In this document: piece after piece, positions 7,926-14,923 of the stretch
How positions within the stretch are numbered: position 1 is the first letter of the stretch
Layout: every line of letters starts with the position of its first letter
NCBI GenBank assembly: GCA_016281925.1
Contig: JAEEJP010000012.1
Span: 1 to 36,695, forward strand
DNA from: Methanomassiliicoccaceae archaeon
GTDB taxonomy: Archaea > Thermoplasmatota > Thermoplasmata > Methanomassiliicoccales > Methanomethylophilaceae
DNA length: 36,695 nucleotides
Direction: 5' to 3'
Notes under the pieces: generated by a model
What the model was told of the DNA's origin: nothing
What the model saw: the letters and a program-made list of their open reading frames with translations, nothing else
Databases searched by the model: none
Translations under genes and position numbers: made by a program

Positions 7926-7930
7926 TTAAA
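7923..7930 (+). promoter_or_regulatory. TATA box of the CbiK-like gene
   Basis: AATTAAAT lies 22-29 bases ahead of the ATG at 7952 with no Shine-Dalgarno between, consistent with a leaderless transcript. It also supports the 7952 start over the upstream ATG at 7904. Confidence 0.45.
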
Positions 7931-7951
7931 TCGGATGCGGTATCACTCCGC

Positions 7952-8725
7952 ATGGTCGAGAACAACAGGACGTACCTGACAGTCAGTTTCGGGGACGTCT
8001 CCGAGCCGATAGAGAGCGCGATTACGGAAAAGCATCCAAATTGCGAGGTCCGCAGGGCATTCACCAGCCGCATCGAGGCCAAGAAGATAGGGGCCGACCA
8101 TATCTCGGACGTCTTCCCTAAGCTCGCCGGCGAAGGCGTGACTCAGCTCACGGTCCAGCCTCTCCACGTGATCAACGGCACGGAATTCGAGATCGTAAAA
8201 GAGGAACTGACGAAGAATCTGGACCTTTTCCAGGACGTCCGCCTGGGCTCGCCGCTCCTGACCTCCGAGAGGGACTACCGCGCCGCCTGCAACGCCATCG
8301 TTAAGGACATAGTCCCCGAGGTGGAGGAATACATCGGCGAAGGCACGACCATCGTTCTCGTCGGCCGCGGATCCGACCATTACGCCAACTCCGCTTACTG
8401 CCAGCTGCAGGAGATGCTGAACCTTTCGGGAGAGGAGGATATCGTCCTCACCACCGTGGAAGGTTTCCCGTCCTATGCCGACACAGCCAAGAAACTGGCC
8501 AAGATGGGCGCGACCGACGTATCCGTGGTGCCGTTCATAGTGGCCTTGGGCGAGGAGGATTCCGAGGAGATAGCCGGGAAGGAGGAGATGTCCCTGAGGA
8601 TGATTCTCAAAGCCGAGGGCTTCAAAGTCAAATGCATCATGAAGAGCCTCGGGGAGCGCCCGGCATTCCAGAGGCTGTTCGCCGACCATGCCGACGCCGC
8701 CGCGATCCTCAAGAAAGAGCAGTGA
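7952..8725 (+). CDS. CbiK-like anaerobic chelatase homologue lacking both catalytic histidines
   Basis: 257 residues, close in length to Salmonella CbiK (264), the sirohydrochlorin cobaltochelatase of anaerobic B12 synthesis. The family signature is clear: YLTVSFG at 8-14, RRAFTSR at 34-40, LHVINGTEFE at 71-80, PLLTSERDY at 101-109, a GxGSxHxANSAY block at 138-149, and a gapless match around 192-216. Of the CbiK metal-site residues, the glutamate of NGxEY is kept (E78), but the GHG histidine (H145 in Salmonella) is R139 and the GDH histidine (H207) is E202. H143 nearby might compensate. Inserting Co2+ or Ni2+ in the usual way seems unlikely; it may bind a tetrapyrrole without chelatase activity. 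A terminator separates it from the nitrogenase-like operon 140 bases downstream. Confidence 0.85.
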   Translation: MVENNRTYLTVSFGDVSEPIESAITEKHPNCEVRRAFTSRIEAKKIGADHISDVFPKLAGEGVTQLTVQPLHVINGTEFEIVKEELTKNLDLFQDVRLGSPLLTSERDYRAACNAIVKDIVPEVEEYIGEGTTIVLVGRGSDHYANSAYCQLQEMLNLSGEEDIVLTTVEGFPSYADTAKKLAKMGATDVSVVPFIVALGEEDSEEIAGKEEMSLRMILKAEGFKVKCIMKSLGERPAFQRLFADHADAAAILKKEQ

Positions 8726-8731
8726 CCATGA

Positions 8732-8763
8732 TCCCCGCCCAGGGATGGCGGGGACTCCATTTT
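8732..8763 (+). terminator. Intrinsic terminator after the CbiK-like gene
   Basis: TCCCCGCC (8732-8739) pairs perfectly with GGCGGGGA (8747-8754) across seven bases and is followed by CTCCATTTT. It begins 7 bases after the stop and separates this gene from the nitrogenase-like operon. Confidence 0.6.
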
Positions 8764-8837
8764 AAAGAAACCATCTTTCTTTTTCTGATGGCCGATGCGA
8801 TTGCCTGATCTGTCTCTCCGATTATTAAGCGATATTG

Positions 8838-8846
8838 GATTATACG
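8838..8846 (+). promoter_or_regulatory. Putative TATA box of the nitrogenase-like operon
   Basis: GATTATACG lies about 20-28 bases before the ATG at 8866. There is no Shine-Dalgarno, so a leaderless operon transcript is plausible. The match to an archaeal TATA consensus is modest. Confidence 0.35.
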
Positions 8847-8865
8847 TCCATTGAGATTAGCCCGC

Positions 8866-10959
8866 ATGTATCGCATCGCATTCTACGGAAAAGGCGGCAT
8901 CGGCAAATCCACCATTTCCGCCAACGTCTCTTATCTCCTGTCGCTGGACGGGAGCACGGTTCTGCATGTGGGATGCGATCCCAAACACGATTCCACAAGG
9001 CTCCTGACGCACGGCAGAAACATCAGGACGTTCTCTTCGGACACTTCGGCGGACCCCATATGCGAAGGCCTCAACGGGATACGCTGCGCGGAATGCGGAG
9101 GCGCTGAGCCGGGAAAAGGATGCGCCGGAAAGGGGATGGAGCTCCTGTTCGACAGGATATCCGGGGAGAACGCCGATTACAGGGTGTGCGACGTCCTCGG
9201 CGACGTTGTTTGCGGCGGATTCTCCGTCCCTGCGAGGGCTGAGAACTGCGATTCCGTCATAATAGTGACGTCCGGGGAGTTCATGTCGCTGTTCGCGGCG
9301 AACAACATCCTCCGCGGGCTCAGGAACATCAACCCGGGAAAGTCGGTGATGGGCATCGCGTTCAACCGCAGAGGAGAGGAGAACGAAGATGCCCAAGTAA
9401 GAAGATTCGCGGATGCCGTCGGCCTGCCGATACTGTGCGATATCCCCCGCTCCAGACTTTTCGCCGAATCCGAGATCTCCGGGGAGGTGCTTTCCAAGTC
9501 GTTCCCCGATTCCCCTGAGACCGGAATCCTCCGCGCGCTGGCCGATGCCATCAGAAGCCGCCCTGAACGCCATCTCCCTAGGCCGCTGTCCGAGAAAGCC
9601 ATGTCAGATCTGGCCGCTGGAAGGCCGATAACCGCGGGCGATGAGGCCGGCAGAAGATCGGACTGCTGCTTCGAAGGGTATGACGCCGAAAGGAACATCA
9701 CATACGTGGGCGAATTCGCCATGCCCGCATGCACTTCGCACGGGGCCGCCGACGGCATAATGAGGATAAAAGACGCCGCCGCGGTGCTTCATGGCCCCAG
9801 GAACTGCGCGTACCTCATGGAGTTCGCCTTCCGGCGCAGAGTGATCAACGGAGCGATGGAACGCGGCGATTATCCGGGATCCCCGGGGATATACAGCACC
9901 GGGCTGGATGCCGACAAAGCTTTCAGGGATCCGGAGGGAATAATCGAAGATACCGTGCTCAGAGCCGCTTCCGACGGATACAGGCACATATTCCTGGTCC
10001 CCACCTGCACATCGGAGATCATGGGCGCCGACCTCACGAAAGAGGCCGGGAAACTTTCGGAGAAGCATTCCCTCGATGTTGCAGCGGTGAATCCGGACGG
10101 ATCTTTCCTATCCAGCAAGTTCGGGGGCACCTTCGGCCTTATGGACGCCCTGATATCACGCATGAAACCCCGGGAAACCGAGAAAGGAACCGTCAACCTC
10201 ATCGCAAGGTGGTTCTACGGCTTAGGCAGAGACAGGAATCTGGCTTCCATCCAGAAGGTCCTGTCGCTGCTGGGCCTGAAAATCAGATTCGGCTTCCTGG
10301 ACTTCGCCACCATGGCGGAGATCGAGGATTTCTGCTCCGCCGAATACGACATACAGATCGGCCGCGCCAAACTCAATTCCCGCATCGGGGAGAGGATCTC
10401 GGAGGCGACAGGAAGAAGGATCCCTCTGGATCTGGATGTGCCTGTAGGATTGAGCGGCTGCCTGGAGTGGGTTGACGCCCTCTCCGAATATGCTCCGGAG
10501 CTCGCCCCGATGGCGGAATCCGCGAAGGATTCGCTGAGAGCCGAATTCGAATCCATCGTGGGGAAGTACGGGCAGAAGATCCGCGGCAAAAAGGTGGCCA
10601 TCTATTGCGAGATGGTGCGGGACCTGAAATGGCAGGTGGATACGCTCAGGGCCCTCGGCGCCGACATAAGGGCGGTGCTGTTCTCGGACGGGCCGGTGAT
10701 AGACCACAACGTCCGCATCCCGGATTACGGCGGGATAAGGACGGAAAGCGGGAAGAATCTGTGCGACCTCAGAAAGCTGGCCGACGAAGACAGCATAGAT
10801 CTGGTGGTGACGAACGATTCGGACCGGGTCCGCCGCCAGGGATTCAGATATGCCCCGCTGGGATCGAGATATTATGGCCTGGACGGCGTGGAGGATTGGA
10901 CGGCTTCCCTGGCCGACAGCCTCGATTCCCCCATCCCTTCATGGGAGGGAGGGCTATGA
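8866..10959 (+). CDS. NifH-NifD fusion: nitrogenase-like reductase and catalytic-subunit-like protein
   Basis: 697 residues joining two normally separate subunits. Residues 1-255 are NifH/BchL/CfbC-like: P-loop GKGGIGKS at 8-15, GCDPKHDST at 36-44, and cluster cysteines C86 (GCAGKG) and C116 (GDVVCGGF), which equal NifH C97 and C132. The ADP-ribosylated arginine of CAGRG is lysine. After a linker (about 256-285), residues 286-697 are NifD/BchN/CfbD-like, with three cysteines at the P-cluster or [4Fe-4S] positions: C289 (PACTSHG), C314 (GPRNCAY) and C381 (PTCTSEIMGADL). I see no equivalent of the NifD FeMo-co ligands C275 or H442. The ATG at 8866 is preferred over an upstream TTG because it matches NifH N-termini. 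The partner gene overlaps by ATGA. An ATP-driven two-electron reductase is likely, but the substrate is unknown. Confidence 0.9.
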   Translation: MYRIAFYGKGGIGKSTISANVSYLLSLDGSTVLHVGCDPKHDSTRLLTHGRNIRTFSSDTSADPICEGLNGIRCAECGGAEPGKGCAGKGMELLFDRISGENADYRVCDVLGDVVCGGFSVPARAENCDSVIIVTSGEFMSLFAANNILRGLRNINPGKSVMGIAFNRRGEENEDAQVRRFADAVGLPILCDIPRSRLFAESEISGEVLSKSFPDSPETGILRALADAIRSRPERHLPRPLSEKAMSDLAAGRPITAGDEAGRRSDCCFEGYDAERNITYVGEFAMPACTSHGAADGIMRIKDAAAVLHGPRNCAYLMEFAFRRRVINGAMERGDYPGSPGIYSTGLDADKAFRDPEGIIEDTVLRAASDGYRHIFLVPTCTSEIMGADLTKEAGKLSEKHSLDVAAVNPDGSFLSSKFGGTFGLMDALISRMKPRETEKGTVNLIARWFYGLGRDRNLASIQKVLSLLGLKIRFGFLDFATMAEIEDFCSAEYDIQIGRAKLNSRIGERISEATGRRIPLDLDVPVGLSGCLEWVDALSEYAPELAPMAESAKDSLRAEFESIVGKYGQKIRGKKVAIYCEMVRDLKWQVDTLRALGADIRAVLFSDGPVIDHNVRIPDYGGIRTESGKNLCDLRKLADEDSIDLVVTNDSDRVRRQGFRYAPLGSRYYGLDGVEDWTASLADSLDSPIPSWEGGL

Positions 10960-12254
10960 ACTGCCGGCCGGACGGAATGATGGGCGCCATAATCGCGTCG
11001 GAATCGCTCGGTCTCACGGACACTCTGATCAACGGGGCCGGCGGATGCCGCTCGAGAGCCCAGATAATGATGCACGACCTGATTCCGGAATACTATCCGG
11101 AGAACAGGGCATGCTCCAGATCGAAATACTTCAGCAGGCAGTCCCGCCTTCCATGCACCTATCTCGGCAACGACGACATCGTTTTCGGGGCTTCCGCCAA
11201 GGTATCTGGCGGGATAGAATCGGTATCATCCATCACCGGCAGGAAAGCCGTGCTCCTGGATACGCTGGGCGCCTCCCTTATATGCACGGATTATTCTGGC
11301 CTGACAGGCTCGGCCGGGAAAGATCCCATAATTCTGGACGGGGATCTGTCGGGGATGACCATGCCGGAAGGTTACGATGCGGCGACATCCGCGATCCTAT
11401 CCTCCGCTGAAATCGGGGACAAAGGAAACGGCGGGGTCAACATCCTCGGATACGGCCTGATGGATCTGGGCTGGCAGACCGGTGCCGAAGAGATCCGCCG
11501 CCTGCTGGAGCCGATGGGGGCCGGGGTCAATTGCATCCTGGGCTGCATTCCCGGCAAGGAATCGCTGATGGGATGCGGCGGAGCGGAGCTGAACGTCATG
11601 ATCCACCCGGAATACTGCCGCCGCACCGCCGAGATGATGCGCTCAAGGTTCGGGATCCCGTTCCTGAGACCTTCTGAAGGCTCACCAGTGGGATATCCTG
11701 CGTCCAGAGCTTTCGTCAAGGAAGTCGCGGACGCCCTCGGCCTGGATTCCTCTCCTTCGCTGGATCTCATCGACCGCGACGCGGAAGCCGTCCATAGGGT
11801 TCTGATGAATTATGAGAGGATCCCGAGGTCCCTGCATTCGGAAGGCCTGTCCGTGGAAGGAGATTCCTCGACGGTCTATCCCCTTGCGAAATGGATTTCG
11901 GGGCTGTTCGGAATGGTCCCCAGGATTATGCGCCCCCATGACGGAGAATATCTGCCGGAGATACGCTCGTATCTGGAGTCGAACGGATTCGGAAGCGCCC
12001 TGGAAGGCTCCGAAGGGAACATCGAGGCCTATTTCACGGACGGGCTGGCCGCTCTAGAAGGGAATCTGTCCAGATCCACTGCGGCCTACGTCGAGATATC
12101 CATGCCGAGAGGGAGGCCCCTCGATCTCATGGGCAGGACCCTGATCGGGACTGAAGGCTGCAGATACCTTCTCGACAGCCTGATGAACGGGCTGAGAAGG
12201 TTCAGGTGCGGCCAGCCGGAAGAAATTGAGTACCGCCCAGGCCAAAGCGTATAA
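10956..12254 (+). CDS. NifK/NifE/BchB-like component-1 partner of the NifH-D fusion
   Basis: 432 residues of the nitrogenase component-1 family (NifK/NifE/NifN/BchB/BchZ). The start at 10956 overlaps the previous stop as ATGA and has a GGGAGGGA Shine-Dalgarno. C3 (CRPDGMMGA) aligns with NifK C70 (CQPLGA), and C31 in GAGGCRSRAQ with C95 in GPxGCVAY. LPCTYLGNDDIVFGAS at 66-80 matches the NifK SMTEDAAVFGG segment. The third NifK cysteine (C153, TTCMAEVIGDD) is replaced by leucine in LDTLGASLI, leaving only two of three ligands. NILGYGLMD near residue 165 begins the central Rossmann-like domain. It probably pairs with the D part of the fusion as a heterotetramer with a simple [4Fe-4S] cluster rather than a P-cluster. 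The substrate cannot be read from sequence. Confidence 0.85.
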   Translation: MNCRPDGMMGAIIASESLGLTDTLINGAGGCRSRAQIMMHDLIPEYYPENRACSRSKYFSRQSRLPCTYLGNDDIVFGASAKVSGGIESVSSITGRKAVLLDTLGASLICTDYSGLTGSAGKDPIILDGDLSGMTMPEGYDAATSAILSSAEIGDKGNGGVNILGYGLMDLGWQTGAEEIRRLLEPMGAGVNCILGCIPGKESLMGCGGAELNVMIHPEYCRRTAEMMRSRFGIPFLRPSEGSPVGYPASRAFVKEVADALGLDSSPSLDLIDRDAEAVHRVLMNYERIPRSLHSEGLSVEGDSSTVYPLAKWISGLFGMVPRIMRPHDGEYLPEIRSYLESNGFGSALEGSEGNIEAYFTDGLAALEGNLSRSTAAYVEISMPRGRPLDLMGRTLIGTEGCRYLLDSLMNGLRRFRCGQPEEIEYRPGQSV

Positions 12255-12258
12255 ACGG
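12249..12258 (+). promoter_or_regulatory. Possible internal TATA box ahead of the permease gene
   Basis: GCGTATAAAC lies 20-29 bases before the ATG at 12278, the standard TATA spacing, and contains the TAA stop of the NifK-like gene. The permease may be both co-transcribed with the nitrogenase-like genes and expressed from its own leaderless promoter. Confidence 0.4.
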
Positions 12259-12277
12259 GATCCTTAATCGCACGCGC

Positions 12278-13897
12278 ATGTTCGGCGCGGAAAGAATAGG
12301 GACATGGATCAGGGCAGAGTTTGTCCTTTTTGTCTCTGTTCTTCTCGCTCTGATTTCGATGGCTTTCGTGCCGCCGTCGGCGGGTTATCTGGACTACATC
12401 GACGTCCCGATGCTCTGCATCCTGTTCTGCCTCATGGCATCCGTAGCCGGGATGTCCGAATGCGGAGTGTTCAAGGCAGCCGCGTCGTGGATGGTCGGAA
12501 AGACAGGCTCTGCCCGCAGGATCTGCCTGGCGCTGGTTGCCCTGCCTTTCTTCGCGTCGATGGCGATAACCAACGACGTCTCGCTGATAACCTTCGTCCC
12601 TCTGGCCGTCGCTGTCCTTTCCGGCATAGACAGAAAGGACATGATAGCCCCTGTCCTGGTGCTCCAGACCGTCGCGGCGAACCTGGGGTGCATGCTCACG
12701 CCCATCGGAAGCCCCCACAATCTGTTCGTCTGCTCGAAGTATTCCATAGGCTTCGGGGACATGGTCTCGGTGATGCTCCCATATCTGGCTATCGGCGGCG
12801 CGGCGCTGTTCGCATCATGCGCGATAATTTGCCGCGGGGAATCGCCGAAACCGGATTCCGGGGATCATAAAGCAGAGAACATGCCTCTGCTGACCGCTAT
12901 GGCAGCCGTGTTCGCACTCAGCGTGCTGGCGGTATCCGGGACCGTCCCCTACTGGGCGGCCCTCATATGCGCCGCCGCCGCAATGGCAGCGTTCAAGCCG
13001 TCCCTGTTCGGAAAAGTCGATTACAGCCTGCTGCTGACGTTCGTGTTCCTGTTCATATTCACCGGGAACCTTTCAGAGATGGAATCGGTGGCATCATTCC
13101 TGGGAGGGCTGATGGGATGGGATCCGATGCTGGTCCCGGCTCTTGCCAGCCAAGGCATCAGCAACGTGCCGGCCGCTGTCCTCCTCTCGAATTTCACCGA
13201 CGACTGGCAGAGCCTTCTTGTCGGTGTGAACGTGGGGGGGTTCGGGACCCCTATAGCTTCGATGGCGTCGCTGATAACGTTCAGGCTGTACGCGAAAGAA
13301 AAGGAGCATGACGAAAAAAGATTCGCCGGAATCTTCCTCCTGGCCAACGCCATAGCCTTCGCCCTTCTGGCCGCGGCTTATTACGCGATGGGATCGGCCG
13401 GATTCCGATCGCATCATCCCCGCATCGGGATCGGTATCCGTTGCGGTGGACTCTTTCGGGCTTGTATCTTCCGTCCTTGTGCTCCGGCCTCGTTCTGGGA
13501 TGCCCGACCGCGATCAGGCAGAACGGCTTCACGCTGTCAGGAAGGTTCAGAGCCTTCGATACGGCGTCCATCCTGTCCTGGTGGGGCGCGATCCCTATCC
13601 AGACGGTGCCTATGCCACGCGACGTGGCTGCCAGAAGGATGTTCTGGGTCGCAGCCGCGAGATCCTGCTGCCACATCATCGGCGTCTTCATCAGGCCGAT
13701 GTTCCCGAGGACGGCGATGGCCAGAGGGGCCCTGCCCACCGGGGATGCGTACGGAGCGGCATGGGACAGCTCCTCCAGCATCTTTATGTCGTCTACTATG
13801 CAGAATTCCCAGCACTGCTGGTTCATGGCGGACGGGGCTGCCATCGCGGCCCTCATCAGAAGATCCTGGTCCTCCATTTTTATGGGCTCACCGGTGA
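12278..13897 (+). CDS. ArsB/CitMHS-type anion permease with an out-of-frame C-terminal tail
   Basis: The genuine part is about 375 residues with ten or so membrane helices of the ion-transporter superfamily (CitMHS, ArsB, NhaD, SLC13). Diagnostic repeats are TNDVSLITFVPLAV near 91, TPIGSPHNLFV near 142, and the second-half SNVPAAVLLSNF ... GVNVGGFGTPIASMASLI near 290-330. The last helix (IFLLANAIAFALLAAAYYAMG) ends near 13390. Beyond that the frame continues for about 160 residues of Arg/Pro/Ser/Cys-rich sequence that is the antisense of the nitroreductase gene and is almost certainly not selected. It begins 23 bases after the NifK-like stop, so co-expression is likely and it could move the substrate or product of that enzyme. 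The transported anion is unknown. Confidence 0.8.
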   Translation: MFGAERIGTWIRAEFVLFVSVLLALISMAFVPPSAGYLDYIDVPMLCILFCLMASVAGMSECGVFKAAASWMVGKTGSARRICLALVALPFFASMAITNDVSLITFVPLAVAVLSGIDRKDMIAPVLVLQTVAANLGCMLTPIGSPHNLFVCSKYSIGFGDMVSVMLPYLAIGGAALFASCAIICRGESPKPDSGDHKAENMPLLTAMAAVFALSVLAVSGTVPYWAALICAAAAMAAFKPSLFGKVDYSLLLTFVFLFIFTGNLSEMESVASFLGGLMGWDPMLVPALASQGISNVPAAVLLSNFTDDWQSLLVGVNVGGFGTPIASMASLITFRLYAKEKEHDEKRFAGIFLLANAIAFALLAAAYYAMGSAGFRSHHPRIGIGIRCGGLFRACIFRPCAPASFWDARPRSGRTASRCQEGSEPSIRRPSCPGGARSLSRRCLCHATWLPEGCSGSQPRDPAATSSASSSGRCSRGRRWPEGPCPPGMRTERHGTAPPASLCRLLCRIPSTAGSWRTGLPSRPSSEDPGPPFLWAHR

Positions 13898-13940
13898 AAT
13901 CCCTCACGCTGACCCTGTCGAAAATCAGATTAGCGGTCAT
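13281..13940 (-). CDS. Nitroreductase-family FMN oxidoreductase with a 3' extension
   Basis: The conserved part, about 168 residues, is a typical small nitroreductase. It has RVSVRDFTGEPI at 9-20, APSAMNQQCWEF near 36-47 (FMN phosphate and isoalloxazine contacts), the helix DLAAATQNILLAATSRGIGTVWIG, and the ending RYKPERVHRN. FMN-dependent hydride transfer with NAD(P)H is expected; the substrate is undefined. After VHRNGY the frame runs another 50 residues through the convergent permease gene to a TGA at 13281, so the native stop seems to be lost. The ATG at 13940 overlaps the stop of the YqaJ-like gene as ATGA, indicating translational coupling. Confidence 0.85.
   Translation of the reverse strand: MTANLIFDRVSVRDFTGEPIKMEDQDLLMRAAMAAPSAMNQQCWEFCIVDDIKMLEELSHAAPYASPVGRAPLAIAVLGNIGLMKTPMMWQQDLAAATQNILLAATSRGIGTVWIGIAPHQDRMDAVSKALNLPDSVKPFCLIAVGHPRTRPEHKDGRYKPERVHRNGYRSRCGDDAIGIRPIPSRNKPRPEGRRLWRWPGGRFRRIFFRHAPFLSRTA
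13400..13439. terminator. Imperfect inverted repeat at the permease/nitroreductase junction
   Basis: GGATTCCGATC (13400-13410) pairs with GATCGGTATCC (13429-13439) with one mismatch across an 18-base loop. It lies where both coding regions should end, so it may be a remnant of a bidirectional terminator. There is no T-run on either side. Confidence 0.35.
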
Positions 13941-14719
13941 CTCTTCTTCCTCTTGAACGCTTTGAGATACTTCAGCACTTCCTGGTCGCATTCGGAATCC
14001 GTCCATTCCGGCGTGTATCCGTTCTTCATGTAGGTGCCGTACCACTCCTCGCACTTCGCCATGATGGGCCTCATGTCCAGCTTTTCCTTGACGATAACGA
14101 AGGTATTGTCCTCGTTCGGGACCCATTGCTTCGGGCGGTCATAATCGGATTCCTCCAGGAAACCTACGAGGAAGACGATCCTATCCAGGCCGGAAAGCTC
14201 GGCGTACAGGGACGCCTGATACATGTATTGCATCGGAACGTTGGTGTATCCTCCGCTTCCGTCCTCCCATTTCTCTCTCACGCCGGACGTTTTGATCTCG
14301 AGGATCGTATTCCTGACGTTGTCTATCCTGATGTATCCGTCCACGAGGCCGCCGAACAGCTTCTCGCCGTGGAAATGGTCGTATCCGCATTGCTCCATCG
14401 GGACAGGCTCCTCCACGGATGCGAATGATCCCTCAGGAATTCCGAGAGGACCCCTGAGCATGGCGTTCGCATGGGTCCCGAGATAATCCCTCAGCACCGG
14501 CTCGAGGATGTTCCCGGCATCGATGTATTTGGTCGGTTTGTCCCCGGGATAAAGGCCGGCAAGCTCGCAGGCGACCTTGAAAGGGGAAGAGAAATCGATT
14601 TCGCCCAGTATGGGCCCGATGCGCGTCCCGGTCATCTTCTTCAGTTTATAGGTATCGAAATACACCGTGCGCTCATCGTCGTCGATGTCTTCGATTCCCA
14701 TTCTTCCGTCATAAGCCAT
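13937..14719 (-). CDS. YqaJ/lambda-exonuclease-like PD-(D/E)XK nuclease
   Basis: About 260 residues from the ATG at 14719. Nuclease motifs occur in order: the glutamate of GNILEPVLRDY near 77, GGLVDGYI near 143 (motif D), LEIKTS near 160 (the ExK of PD-(D/E)XK) and the QYMYQASLYAELSG helix near 185. This order is that of YqaJ viral recombinase and lambda exonuclease, which degrade one DNA strand 5' to 3' for recombination. A helix before the catalytic core (YFDTYKLKKMTGTRIGPIL) resembles the YqaJ N-terminus. The frame is open upstream without a stop as far as a TAG at 14924, so it is in frame with the preceding methyltransferase. No other phage gene is nearby. The start is uncertain (14701 and 14788 are alternatives). 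Confidence 0.8.
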   Translation of the reverse strand: MAYDGRMGIEDIDDDERTVYFDTYKLKKMTGTRIGPILGEIDFSSPFKVACELAGLYPGDKPTKYIDAGNILEPVLRDYLGTHANAMLRGPLGIPEGSFASVEEPVPMEQCGYDHFHGEKLFGGLVDGYIRIDNVRNTILEIKTSGVREKWEDGSGGYTNVPMQYMYQASLYAELSGLDRIVFLVGFLEESDYDRPKQWVPNEDNTFVIVKEKLDMRPIMAKCEEWYGTYMKNGYTPEWTDSECDQEVLKYLKAFKRKKR

Positions 14720-14923
14720 GATACGGTATCGCGTTTCAGGATAACATTGTTCGCCTGCATTTCGCTCCGGCCGCGGCCAATAGGCCATGGATTGTCGTCG
14801 CGGCGCCTCGCCTTCGGAGGACAGATGCCGCGCGGCCGCTATGGCGTTGCACCAGACGATGCCGCGCGATTCCTCGTGGCTCTCCCAGATTTCCAGCGGC
14901 CTGAATCCGGAATCCCCGCATAA

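Noticed and set aside
9729-10475. Open frame inside the NifH-D fusion in another frame
   Set aside because: Arg/Gly/His-rich shadow with no family resemblance; the fused frame carries all conserved motifs.
10605-10955. Upstream extension of the K-like gene before the ATG at 10956
   Set aside because: The extension is an Arg/Gly-rich shadow of the fusion gene. The ATGA overlap with its own Shine-Dalgarno marks the real start.
8866-12254. True nitrogen-fixing nitrogenase
   Set aside because: No FeMo-co ligands, no nifB/E/N and only two of three K cysteines are seen.
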